Below, piece after piece: positions 18,489 through 27,117 of a DNA stretch of 64,000 bases. The DNA comes from Candidatus Anammoxibacter sp. (GTDB lineage: Bacteria; Planctomycetota; Brocadiia; Brocadiales; Anammoxibacteraceae), in assembly GCA_021777055.1 (NCBI GenBank), contig JAIQZO010000071.1:1-64000 (forward strand). The letters are read 5' to 3'. The position numbers and the translations under genes were made by a program. The notes under the pieces were generated by a model, which saw nothing but the letters and a program-made list of their open reading frames with translations, made no database searches and was not told where the DNA came from. The stretch's first letter is position 1, and each line of letters opens with the position of its first letter.

Positions 18489-19739
18489 TTATTTGGACGC
18501 AGAAGAAGGCAATTTCCTTGTCCTTATCCAGTATATGATGATGAATATTACCAGACCAAAGATTATTAAACCTGCAAGAAGCAAACAGACTTTCCAAAAC
18601 ATAGAAACTACAAGTTTTTCTATTCTCCCCGAAACATCTTCCACTGTTATATCTGTCATATTTAATATCTCTTTTAGTGTTTCTATCCGTTCCCTTTGCA
18701 AACTAGACACAGTTGCAATCCTTTCTTTACGAAGGGATTCTATTATTGCCACTAGTTCATTTTGCAACACTGTAATTGTTTCTGTCCTCTGTTTATTAAT
18801 TGATTCAAGGACTAACTCCCGTTCTTTCTGAATCTCTGCAAATGCTCCTATACGTTCATTATTAATGAGTTCAGGACTCTGCTCTACAATATGTGTCATA
18901 CGGTCGATAGACTCTACTAATGTAGTCATGCTATCTAGAATTTTATCAATATTTTGCTTAGATACCGTGGTTTCCATAAGGTATTCAGCATGCCATCGTG
19001 CTGTACGAGGAAGGTTTTCTGTAAGAAACGTGATCCGGTCAGCTATATCACGTGTATTTTGATCCAGGCTCCCTACTGTAGCAAACGTACCTTTCCGGTC
19101 TTCTTTAAAAACTTCAGAAAGAACAAGAAGTGTTGAGTCGCGGTTAAAAAAATGTGTTGTTAGGGGATGTTCAAGCTTCCAATCTTTAACAAAGCATTTC
19201 GCCTTTTCAAAACCCTCAGGAACAGCCCAATCCTTGAGATCGTTCATTATTTGCGTCTCAAGATTCCTAGAAGTATCAATGGCTATTGATTGAAACTTCC
19301 CAAATACGTCCTTTCCGTTCCCTGTTTCAAAGTAATCTGCTATCTGAGCAGTAAATGTCCAAGTGTCTATAAAAGCCATAAGAGGATCATGCTCCATTGA
19401 AGTAGAATGGCACTCAGGAATGGCATAAATTTTCCACGCTAGAGCATGTTTTCTGACAGAAGGATCATTACTCATTTCCATGATCCTCTCAGACGCCTCT
19501 TCTACTATACGGGCAAAGTGGTGGGAAAATTCTCGCACTCTTATCTGTAGCTCTTGGGCGGTAATCTCTTCTATTTTTAGCTGGTCCATCATGGGACTTA
19601 TCTTATTCATGGTACTACAGCCTGTAATGGCAATGACAGAGATGAAAAAACACAAAAAAATAGAAATAGAGGAGAAGTATGATGAACTGTGCTCTAGAAA
19701 GGAGCTCAAAAACTTATTTCTTTTCATCAATTTCCCCAT
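18489..19739 (-). CDS. Putative lipoprotein with coiled coil and C-terminal membrane anchor
   Basis: The 416-residue product begins with a hydrophobic stretch ending in the lipobox-like ITGC (about residue 41). The middle is helical and charged. Residues about 290-370 form a long coiled coil with repeated ESLRKERIATVSSLQRERIET-type units of about 11 residues. A single C-terminal membrane helix (about 383-405) is followed by a short basic tail. It would therefore be anchored at both ends in the envelope. I do not recognise the family; chemotaxis-receptor-like coils are similar in look only. An internal ATG four codons downstream, preceded by GGGGA, may be the true start. Confidence 0.7.
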   Translation of the reverse strand: MGKLMKRNKFLSSFLEHSSSYFSSISIFLCFFISVIAITGCSTMNKISPMMDQLKIEEITAQELQIRVREFSHHFARIVEEASERIMEMSNDPSVRKHALAWKIYAIPECHSTSMEHDPLMAFIDTWTFTAQIADYFETGNGKDVFGKFQSIAIDTSRNLETQIMNDLKDWAVPEGFEKAKCFVKDWKLEHPLTTHFFNRDSTLLVLSEVFKEDRKGTFATVGSLDQNTRDIADRITFLTENLPRTARWHAEYLMETTVSKQNIDKILDSMTTLVESIDRMTHIVEQSPELINNERIGAFAEIQKERELVLESINKQRTETITVLQNELVAIIESLRKERIATVSSLQRERIETLKEILNMTDITVEDVSGRIEKLVVSMFWKVCLLLAGLIIFGLVIFIIIYWIRTRKLPSSASK

Positions 19740-20199
19740 TTATAATTATTATCCTATACAACATTATTTTCTACTATTTGCTACTTCCAAAACAACATCT
19801 TCTATTTCTCTATATTTATACAAAGCCTCATAAAAATAGAAGAAAATAGAAGATGATGTGCAAAATAATTGCATTTATTAAAAGAATGTTATTGATTTAT
19901 TTGGTGTGGAGAACAAGCGTAGTGTTAAATAACATTGAACCCAATTACAAATCATGGTCATCCCGAGGCTTTACATGAGAAGCATCGGGTGTTATTGACA
20001 CCCGATGCCATGATGCTGGAATAATCTGTTCACCTGCCCACTGCTCCCTAGGTCAAATAACGCTAACCAAATTGGGTATAATTTGGAAGGATATTCTCTT
20101 TCATCTCCATGTCATTTTAACAAAGAGACGTAATTGCTTACTCGCAGCAGAAAGTTTTCTATGTGGCCTTCCTTAACATCAATTTAAACAAATTGAAAA
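19740..20199. repeat. Intergenic region with two hairpins
   Basis: An imperfect inverted repeat of ACATCTTCTATTT and its complement spans about 19794-19858, upstream of the lipoprotein gene. A perfect 11-bp hairpin with a five-base loop lies at about 19983-20009 (GCATCGGGTGT/ACACCCGATGC). It lacks a T-run, so it is not a typical terminator. No gene is supported. Confidence 0.5.
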
Positions 20200-20397
20200 T
20201 TAATCCTCATACGTAACAACTCTAATGATACCCATAGTTCCTCCATCAACGTTTGTAGTAGTGGAATCGCTAACGGAAATAACTCTTGTTACCTCGTCTG
20301 AGTTCAAGAATTTGGTAACCCGTCTGTCCAGATCATTCAGCTCAGTTGCAACATGAAACACTTTTAAAACCGCTGTAAACGTTTTAACATTTAACAT
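20200..20397 (-). CDS. Small hypothetical protein (65 aa)
   Basis: The product is a compact, mixed alpha/beta small protein (MLNVKTFTAVLKVF at the start, GTMGIIRVVTYED at the end). A strong ribosome-binding site, AAAGGAGA, lies six bases before the ATG, which supports it as a real gene despite its size. The pattern of an N-terminal strand, a helix ending in VTKFLNS and a terminal IIRVV strand is reminiscent of small Cse60-like (DUF2758) proteins, but this is only a visual resemblance. Function unknown. Confidence 0.6.
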   Translation of the reverse strand: MLNVKTFTAVLKVFHVATELNDLDRRVTKFLNSDEVTRVISVSDSTTTNVDGGTMGIIRVVTYED

Positions 20398-20590
20398 GAT
20401 TTCTCTCCTTTATTATTCAGACTAAAATTACTATTAATAAATATGCCCTTGGGACAAAACATAGCCTCAATTCTACATCATGCTCCTTGTAACAAGGATG
20501 TTGGCTATATTTTAATTATAGAACAAATCGAATCGCATTCAAAGGAAGTTTTCGCCAAAGATTGTGTTCTTATGTAGCGGGGACCATTTT

Positions 20591-20832
20591 CGATGCACAA
20601 TTTATAACAGTAGTGCAAAATATGAATAAAGTATTGGGATGACTCTCTATGCACAGGTGCAATTTAATATTTAAAAATTTTTACGCTCTGAAAAAAACAA
20701 TAATAAAATCATCACTATTTTTGGTGTATAATATTGATAGTTCTTGTAAATCGCGAGTCCACCCGATGCACAATTTATAACAGTAGTGCAATGCATGAAT
20801 AAAGTATTGAGATGACTCACTATGACAGGTGC
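20591..20832. repeat. Pair of ~70-bp direct repeats
   Basis: Copies at 20591-20660 and 20764-20832 share nearly every base, beginning CGATGCACAATTTATAACAG and ending in ACAGGTGC. Inside each, TGCAC and GTGCA form short complementary arms. About 100 bases of unrelated AT-rich sequence separate them. The surrounding 20398-21253 contains no supported gene. Confidence 0.7.
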
Positions 20833-21052
20833 TCATTAAATGTTATGTAGAAAGACATTATAGATATAAGCAATCACAATGCTAGATAATATCTATTCTT
20901 GTGTCATCTGCTGGCCTCTCAATAGATTGTCCATCACGATAAAGCAAATCATCGGGAGAGGATCCAGACACTGAAAACTAATTGCATAGTATAGGAATTT
21001 TTGTCTTATTAATTATGTCTGGTTGATTCAGCCCAACAGGAATTACGATAGT

Positions 21053-21112
21053 CTTAATCATATTCATACTCTTAATCTTAACCTCAGGGTTTGGATTATG
21101 AATATGATTAAG
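21053..21112. repeat. Perfect 16-bp inverted repeat
   Basis: CTTAATCATATTCATA at 21053-21068 is exactly complementary to 21097-21112, with a 28-base spacer. It lies about 140 bases upstream of the DUF362 gene and could be an operator or the stem of a leader structure. It lacks a terminator T-run. Confidence 0.55.
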
Positions 21113-21253
21113 ATTAAGGTTTTAAAAGTCAAAAGTGCACTTAGGCGCTAATTGAATTTTTTCATGACAGAATATAAATATACATAATGTTTCACTATCT
21201 AAAATTCTTTCTCTTATTAATTTTATGTTTTTTTCTTACCATAGGAGGACATA

Positions 21254-22180
21254 ATGAATCGAAGAAATTTTCTCAAAAAAGCGGTTGGTACCGGTGTTTT
21301 AGCTGGTTCAATTGGTAATATAGGAGCATTGACAGACATTTACGCAATGACTTCCGATGTAAAAGATTCAGAAGGATATGATCTTGTTGCTATCAAAGGC
21401 GGAGAGCCGGATGTTATGTTTGATAGAGGCATTGCGTCTTTAGGCGGTATGAAAAGGTTTGTAAAAAAAGGAGACACTGTAGTTGTAAAACCAAATATAG
21501 GATGGGACAAAACGGAAGAGTTTGGTGCGAACACAAATCCACTACTTGTTAAAAGAATCATACAACATTGTTTCGAAGAAGGGGCTCGTAACGTTTATGT
21601 ATTTGACAATACCTGTGATGAATGGCGTATGTGTTACGAGAATAGTGGTATGAAAAAGGCAGTTAATGAAGTAGACGGGAAACTTGTTCCAGGTAATGAT
21701 AAAAAATTTTATAGCGATGTAAAAGTTAAACAAGGAAAACGGCTTAGAGAAGCTATGGTTCATGAACGAATACTAGAATCTGATGTTTTTATTAATGTTC
21801 CTGTCCTAAAATCACACGGAAGTGCAAGGCTTACAATAGCGATGAAAAACCTTATGGGGGTTGTGTGGGATCGTAGATATTGGCACAGAAATGATTTGCA
21901 CCAATGTATTGCCGATTTTGCAACATTCAGAAAACCGGACCTTAACGTTGTAGATTGCTATAATGTTATGATGCGTAATGGCCCTCGAGGAGTATCTGTA
22001 AAAGACGTTAAACGCATTAAGACACAATTAATATCTTCAGACATTGTAGCTGTTGACACTGCAGCAACAAAGGTGTTTGGTCTTGAAACCGACGATGTTC
22101 CATACATTAATATCGCTCATGATATGAAAGTCGGTACTAAGAACCTGGATCAGTTGAATATTGCCAAATTAAAGATATAA
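21254..22180 (+). CDS. Tat-exported DUF362 protein
   Basis: The 308-residue protein starts with a twin-arginine signal (NRRNFLKKA, residues 2-10, then a hydrophobic run to about residue 32), so it should be exported folded. The body matches DUF362: VVVKPNIGWDK, NPLLVKRIIQHCFEEGA, DVFINVPVLKSHG, TIAMKNLMGVVWDR and SDIVAVDTAATKVFG. DUF362 proteins often occur with iron-sulfur proteins and their reaction is not established. The gene has a strong site (AGGAGGA) and is followed after four bases by the polyferredoxin gene, so the two probably form one envelope redox unit. Confidence 0.85.
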   Translation: MNRRNFLKKAVGTGVLAGSIGNIGALTDIYAMTSDVKDSEGYDLVAIKGGEPDVMFDRGIASLGGMKRFVKKGDTVVVKPNIGWDKTEEFGANTNPLLVKRIIQHCFEEGARNVYVFDNTCDEWRMCYENSGMKKAVNEVDGKLVPGNDKKFYSDVKVKQGKRLREAMVHERILESDVFINVPVLKSHGSARLTIAMKNLMGVVWDRRYWHRNDLHQCIADFATFRKPDLNVVDCYNVMMRNGPRGVSVKDVKRIKTQLISSDIVAVDTAATKVFGLETDDVPYINIAHDMKVGTKNLDQLNIAKLKI

Positions 22181-22184
22181 TCAC

Positions 22185-23744
22185 ATGCAGAAAAACGGAT
22201 TAAAGAAAATAAGGGTGGTTTTATCGCTCTTATTTCTCTCTGCGGTATCTATTCTATTTATTGATGTAGAGAATAAAATAGTTGAAAACTGGAGCGGGCC
22301 TTTTTTGTATCTGCAGTTTGTTCCATCATTACTTAAGTTTATATATATTGCAGGAATTGGAACTGCAGGATTTATCTTTGTGATCATTTTAACGGTTATA
22401 TTTGGACGTGTTTATTGCTCATCAATATGCCCCCTTGGAACCGTTCAGGATATAGTATCGTACATTTCTAAAAGATTTAGAAAAGCAAAGTACAAGTTTC
22501 TCCGTTCAAATAACAAATCTAGATACGCTATATTATTTCTAGTCGTTCTTTTATTGATGGTAGGTACAAATTTCGGCCTGCTACTATTGGACCCATTTAG
22601 TAATTTTGGCCGTGTTCTTGCTTCTTTTGTAAGACCGGTCTTTGTATTTTTGAACAATGGTCTTGTATTGGCGTTAGAGACATTTGATAACTATTCTCTA
22701 TACCCTGTGGAGATCAAAGGATTTAATTTTGTATCAACTATTTTTTCGGCCATGTTATTAGTTATCGTAATTAATCTTTCTTATAAATATGGAAGATTGT
22801 ATTGCAACGTTATATGTCCGGTAGGATCACTTTTTGGAATTATTTCAAAATACTCTTTCTTTAAAGTAGTGATTAATAAGGAACGTTGCAACGGCTGTGG
22901 ACTTTGTGAAAGTGTATGTAAATCAGAGTGTATTGATTCACAGATAAAACATATTGACGTGACTAGGTGTGTTGAATGTTTTAATTGCCTTGGGGTTTGC
23001 CACGGAAGATGTATTTCGTATAATATGTCGCTTGGTGAAAAAGCAGGGAAAATCTTGTCATATAATGGCCCTGAATCCAGGAGGGATTTTATTCAAAAAA
23101 TAGGCATTTCTTTTGTTAGTTTGAGTGGTTTAGTGAAAGTAGAGAAAAAGATAGATGTTTATGTGGATAACAAAACTCCTGTTGTTATAAAAAACCCTAT
23201 ATCCCCCCCAGGTTCATTAAGTCTTGAACATTTTACAGATAAATGTACATCTTGCCATTTGTGTATAACTGCATGTCCCACTCAAGTGTTACAGCCTTCA
23301 TTTCTTCATTATGGGTTTTCTGGAATCCTACACCCTATGTTAGATTATAAGAAAAGTTTTTGTAATTACGGCTGTACTGTGTGCCTAAATGTTTGCCCCA
23401 CCGGAGCAATTACACCTGTGCAACTGGAGGATAAAAGGCTTATACAGATAGGCAAAGCAAAATTTATAGAAGATAATTGTGTTGTAAAGACCCAGGGAAC
23501 TGATTGTGGCGCATGTGCGGAACATTGTCCAACTAAAGCAGTAAGAATGGTACCATATCAGGACCTTAGAATACCGGAAGTAACTGGCGATATATGTATT
23601 GGTTGTGGTGCATGTGAGTATGCATGTCCATCAAAACCATGGAAGTCTATTTATGTGGATAGTAATATTGTACATGCAACGGCAAAAAAACCGTTGGAAG
23701 ATGAAATCTGGAAAGAAGACCCAAAAGAGGATTTTCCATTTTAG
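22185..23744 (+). CDS. Membrane polyferredoxin (NapH-like fused to MauM/NapG-like ferredoxin)
   Basis: The 519-residue protein has about four membrane helices in its first 210 residues, with the CxxxCP motifs SSICPLG and NVICPVG that mark NapH/CcoG-type proteins. Two ferredoxin motifs follow (CNGCGLCESVC and CVECFNCLGVC). Near residue 300 an RRDFIQK segment and a hydrophobic run look like an internal twin-arginine element. The C-terminal part has more 4Fe-4S motifs (CTSCHLCITACP, CGACAEHCP, CIGCGACEYACP, and a variant with CTVCLNVCP). It looks like NapH and NapG/MauM joined in one chain, passing electrons from the quinone pool to the exported DUF362 protein; this role is inference. Confidence 0.85.
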   Translation: MQKNGLKKIRVVLSLLFLSAVSILFIDVENKIVENWSGPFLYLQFVPSLLKFIYIAGIGTAGFIFVIILTVIFGRVYCSSICPLGTVQDIVSYISKRFRKAKYKFLRSNNKSRYAILFLVVLLLMVGTNFGLLLLDPFSNFGRVLASFVRPVFVFLNNGLVLALETFDNYSLYPVEIKGFNFVSTIFSAMLLVIVINLSYKYGRLYCNVICPVGSLFGIISKYSFFKVVINKERCNGCGLCESVCKSECIDSQIKHIDVTRCVECFNCLGVCHGRCISYNMSLGEKAGKILSYNGPESRRDFIQKIGISFVSLSGLVKVEKKIDVYVDNKTPVVIKNPISPPGSLSLEHFTDKCTSCHLCITACPTQVLQPSFLHYGFSGILHPMLDYKKSFCNYGCTVCLNVCPTGAITPVQLEDKRLIQIGKAKFIEDNCVVKTQGTDCGACAEHCPTKAVRMVPYQDLRIPEVTGDICIGCGACEYACPSKPWKSIYVDSNIVHATAKKPLEDEIWKEDPKEDFPF

Positions 23745-23760
23745 ACCCTTAAAAAACCAG

Positions 23761-23795
23761 AAACGCCCTGTAGTCATATAACTACAAGGCGTTTG
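23761..23795. terminator. Bidirectional hairpin terminator
   Basis: AAACGCCCTGTAGT and ACTACAAGGCGTTT form a 14-bp stem with one mismatch and a six-base loop, followed by TGTATTGATTT. It lies between the polyferredoxin gene and the convergent small lipoprotein gene, and can serve both. Confidence 0.7.
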
Positions 23796-23802
23796 TATTG
23801 AT

Positions 23803-23961
23803 TTAATGTCCAGCGTCTTCAACTTTTTCTTTTACATCTTCAACCGCTTTATCAAGTTTTTTCCCTGCCTTTTCAGCTGGGCCCTCGTCACCACAACCAT
23901 AAATACCACCAAGCAATAACACTACCGCCCCAACAATGAAAAATTTCTTAAATATTGACAT
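23803..23961 (-). CDS. Small lipoprotein (52 aa)
   Basis: Reading the minus strand from ATG at 23961 gives MSIFKKFFIVGAVVLLLGGI followed by YGCGDEG: a short signal with the lipobox-like GIYGC (Cys23). The mature part is a charged helix (AEKAGKKLDKAVEDVKEKVE). An AGGAGG box lies five to six bases before the start. Such entericidin-like or YtxH-like mini-lipoproteins are common envelope proteins; no specific role is visible. Confidence 0.75.
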   Translation of the reverse strand: MSIFKKFFIVGAVVLLLGGIYGCGDEGPAEKAGKKLDKAVEDVKEKVEDAGH

Positions 23962-24443
23962 CTCAATCCTCCTTCTTTTACATAAAATAAAAATACCTTA
24001 GAAACGTATACAAACTAAAAATCCAATGATGAAAGTGCCGCATATCTAAAAAGGTACTATACAAAATACCTAATTCTTAAACCAGAAGCCATAAAAAAAT
24101 ATATTTACTACCAAAATTGACCAATTCTTATTAAAATCTATAAAAATTAAGTGAAGCAGATCTGGACAAAAGATTAAAACATAGAGATTATGACCTTTGT
24201 AAAAAAAAAGAGGATACAAATAATCTATGATATTTAATATCTATGATTCTCAGAATGTAGGATGGGTTAAGCGATAGAAAAACCCATCAATGACACTCTT
24301 GATTTACCTCCTTTTTAAAAATTTCAAAAATGGATTAAATGAACAGTGTCATTAATAATTCTTTACGCTCTGATGGGTTTTGCTATTTCATTTCAAAATT
24401 GATTGTTACTTGTTTTTTTTATTTTCAAGGAAAGGGAAGGATT
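23962..24443. repeat. AT-rich leader of the first PII gene with inverted repeats
   Basis: GATGGGTT...AACCCATC (24261-24288) is an 8-bp hairpin. The sequence ATAGAAAAACCCATCA followed by AATGACACT (about 24274-24297) is mirrored by AGTGTCATT and TGATGGGTTTTGCTAT (about 24344-24386). Part of this leader, around 24140-24175, resembles 26748-26785 before the second PII gene. No separate gene is supported. Confidence 0.45.
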
Positions 24444-24818
24444 ATGATATTAATCAAAGCTATTGTTTTACCTGAACGAGTTGTTATGATAAAAGATACA
24501 TTACAAGAACAAGGTTTTCATGGAATAACAACAAAGAATAGCCATGGATATGGTGAACAAAAGTTAACTGTTAAGAAGGTATACCGAGGTCATGTTTTTG
24601 AGGAAAGGGTTGATGCTGTCAGCAGAGTTGAATTAGAGTTGGTTGTTGGTGAAGATAAAGTTGATGAAGTAATTGATATAATTCGTGATTCTGGTTCTAG
24701 CGGTGAAGGTGGAGATGGAAGAATTTATGTTTTTCCTTTAGCGAGATCTATTCATATTGGTTCAGGAACTAAACATCTAGGTTGTCAAGAAGAAGAAGAC
24801 GAAGAAGAAGATATTTAA
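24444..24818 (+). CDS. Divergent PII-family signalling protein, copy 1
   Basis: The 124-residue protein has the PII fold pattern: IKAIVLPERV at the start, the T-loop region YGEQKLTVKKVYRGHVF, and the B-loop GGDGRIYVF. Compared with E. coli GlnB, Tyr51 (uridylylation site) is Phe52 here, Lys90 of the ATP/2-oxoglutarate site is Glu, and the Arg101/Arg103 pair is replaced by His/Gly in HIGSGTKH. The tail HLGCQEEEDEEEDI is acidic and contains His and Cys. So it should not be uridylylated and may bind effectors differently. The start was set at 24444, preceded by GGGAAGG. No amtB or glnA is adjacent. A diverged PII or PII-like metal/nucleotide sensor are both possible. Confidence 0.75.
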   Translation: MILIKAIVLPERVVMIKDTLQEQGFHGITTKNSHGYGEQKLTVKKVYRGHVFEERVDAVSRVELELVVGEDKVDEVIDIIRDSGSSGEGGDGRIYVFPLARSIHIGSGTKHLGCQEEEDEEEDI

Positions 24819-24907
24819 ATTATTATATTCTGATCTATTACTTATATTTTCAGGCATGATGATTGAGTTTAGAGAAATTTGTAATCAGGTCAATAACTTA
24901 GGTATTT

Positions 24908-24958
24908 AACTCACTGGTAGGAAAGTCACCAGTTTATCAGTGGAACTATCAGTGAGTT
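24908..24958 (+). terminator. Hairpin downstream of PII copy 1
   Basis: AACTCACTGGTAG (24908-24920) pairs with CTATCAGTGAGTT (24946-24958), 13 bp with one G-T pair. There is no T-run after it, so termination is only suggested by position, 90 bases after the stop codon. The convergent regulator gene ends at 25009. Confidence 0.4.
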
Positions 24959-25008
24959 ACGAAACGTTAAAAGCTATGCTGAACCATCTATGCCATAACT
25001 AGAAGTTT

Positions 25009-26301
25009 TTATGGCTTCTTTTTTGTCCTGCCTTTTTTTTTGCTGTTCAAATCCAGCATCCTTTCAGCAACTCCTTGGCTGGTTACCAATCCATCTATTA
25101 TGTTAGCTTTGGTATATTTGAGCCTATTTAAAACGTAATGCAGTGGTTCTGCTTTCATGCTTGAACCACCCGCAACTATTAAAACAAATGGCTTTTTCTG
25201 CTCGGAACCTTTTTGCATAAATTGCTCAAACGTACAAAAGTTTATTGTAAATATAGAACAATATAACTCTGCTACAGCGTAAAGATCTTTTATATCTACA
25301 GATTTCCCTTTTAATGATATCTTTTTAAGCAAATCTATTTGTTCATCTAAGCTATGTTTAAACTCCCAATCGTCAATGGACCCTTCCATATCGCCACTCT
25401 GATTTTTCGGTGCGAATACAATATTTCTTAAAAAATGGAATAAGAACCCAAATTCTGTACTAAACGGAGAAAACGAAACTTCTCCCAATATATTAAATTT
25501 TACAATTATGTCACTATGTCCCATGTTGCTAACAAATTGTGAAAATCCTTTTGCAAAGAAATTTCTTCTAACGTTTTCAATTCCAAGTACCACAATATCG
25601 CTCTTACATATGTTGTAATTAAATTTAAGTCTATGTACTGTGGTAATGCGTTGTTTAACTAAATGTTGCATTTGCTCATAACTGTTGATATTTATTTCTG
25701 GCAGATGATACAGATTCGTTACGCTTACATTTGGTTTTAAATTTAACAATTGCGATATAGAATGTGCAGGGGAAAGTTCAACTAAATGTTTGCACCTTAA
25801 AGCGATTGTCGGCATAATTTCAATTTCTAAATTTGTATTTGTAAGATCGTTGATTAAACAAGATAAACATGCAGAAACATTGTTGCCATCAGATCCTGCA
25901 ATTTTTATAGAAGATTCCTGTAAACCATAATCATTGATGTCATGATTGCTTTCCTTCTTTTCTATTATTTCGGGTATCACGTTAACTAATAGATCCGAAG
26001 CATGCATTCCTATTAGTTCATAATATGATTTTAGATGAACTTCTTTACTTTTCAAAACAATTACATGCTTTAAATTGTATATATCTTTTAATTGCGTTTC
26101 AGTACTACAGTCTCTCTCCTCAGACTCTTCAATTCTTATGGGATAATTCTTGTTCCACTTCTTAAGACATCTCGAAATCTGAGACTGGCTTACTTTTAAC
26201 TTATCCGCAAAAAACTGTTGGGACCTAAAATCAGGCCAGTTTTTTACTATTAAACTTGCAATTTGATGATCCAGTTCTAATTTAGTCTTTGGTTTTCTCA
26301 T
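25009..26301 (-). CDS. SorC/DeoR-like transcriptional regulator
   Basis: The 430-residue protein has an N-terminal helix-turn-helix (RSQQFFADKLKVSQSQISRCLKKW, about residues 26-49; key residues Gln and Ser-Arg in the recognition helix). The large C-terminal domain resembles the SorC sugar-phosphate-binding fold: KIAGSDGNNVSACLS (the ligand loop) and a final VAGGSSMKAEPLHYVLNRL...NIIDGLVTSQGVAERML. SorC proteins are controlled by phosphorylated sugars. Here no sugar operon is adjacent; instead the gene sits between two PII copies, and it is longer than usual (about 320). Its ligand is unknown. The C-terminus ends in a Lys/Arg-rich tail. Confidence 0.65.
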   Translation of the reverse strand: MRKPKTKLELDHQIASLIVKNWPDFRSQQFFADKLKVSQSQISRCLKKWNKNYPIRIEESEERDCSTETQLKDIYNLKHVIVLKSKEVHLKSYYELIGMHASDLLVNVIPEIIEKKESNHDINDYGLQESSIKIAGSDGNNVSACLSCLINDLTNTNLEIEIMPTIALRCKHLVELSPAHSISQLLNLKPNVSVTNLYHLPEININSYEQMQHLVKQRITTVHRLKFNYNICKSDIVVLGIENVRRNFFAKGFSQFVSNMGHSDIIVKFNILGEVSFSPFSTEFGFLFHFLRNIVFAPKNQSGDMEGSIDDWEFKHSLDEQIDLLKKISLKGKSVDIKDLYAVAELYCSIFTINFCTFEQFMQKGSEQKKPFVLIVAGGSSMKAEPLHYVLNRLKYTKANIIDGLVTSQGVAERMLDLNSKKKGRTKKKP

Positions 26302-27117
26302 CCAATAATATATTTCTTTGTTAATTTTTTAGAAATTTTCTATCTAGTTTGTGCATAAGATATGGAAATAATATAAAAAAAATATAACACCTGCTATTTT
26401 ATGCATAATATTAAAATAAAACTGATATATCTATCAATTAAACATATTATAAGTTGTATTATATACAGTTATTATTAATGCAATAGCATACAATAATAAT
26501 ACTAATATTTATATGATATTATTTTATGTATTTAATCAATGTAACATAAATTACATATTATAAGGAAAATTATATTGTAACAACCTGAAATTTGCATATT
26601 ATTACTAAAAGATTAACCTGATTTGAAATAGTTTTCGTCAATCCCAAGTAGCAGAAATGATTGTTTAAGAGAAGTTGTTTCCGTTTTATTTATACCTTTG
26701 AGGCAATAGTTTATTAAAAGAAAGGAGGCTGTCAAAGTAAAACCTAGAAAAACTAAGTGAAAAAGATCTTGGCAAAACATGAAAGCCTGTAGATCATTAC
26801 GTTGTTTTTAATAAGAAAAGATGTATATGATGTCTAATTAGTTTAGTTTTTCTAAGCGTTATAATAAAAAGTGAGCAATTATATTAACGGTAAGCTTAGC
26901 GTTAAAAATTAGTGGAGATATGACGCCTTTACATAAAAGGCAACCCTGTAAAAGCAATAACTTAATGCTTAGGTATTTTGGTTTAGCTGTAAATAATAGG
27001 TGATATTTGCTATCTGTGATTATCATTACAAACCTGTAGCTAAATATTATTTCTTAAGACTTAACTTGTATTAAAATTGATTGTTAATTGTTTTTTAAGA
27101 AAAGAGAGGGGTTCATT
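26302..27117. other. AT-rich intergenic region between regulator and PII copy 2
   Basis: Very AT-rich sequence without a supported gene. Around 26748-26785 (AAAACTAAGTGAAAAAGATC and following) resembles the leader of PII copy 1, and the 30 bases from about 27072 (AAAATTGATTGTTAATTG) match 24398-24416, showing that the duplicated segment includes upstream DNA. The promoters of the SorC-like regulator and of PII copy 2 should lie here. Confidence 0.5.

Noticed and set aside
18421-18831. Plus-strand frame opposite the coiled-coil lipoprotein gene
   Set aside because: Ser-rich shadow of the coiled-coil coding strand; the minus-strand frame has a lipobox, coil and membrane anchor.
20591-20832. 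Direct repeats considered as attachment sites of an integrated element
   Set aside because: Only about 100 bases lie between the copies and no integrase or tRNA gene is nearby.
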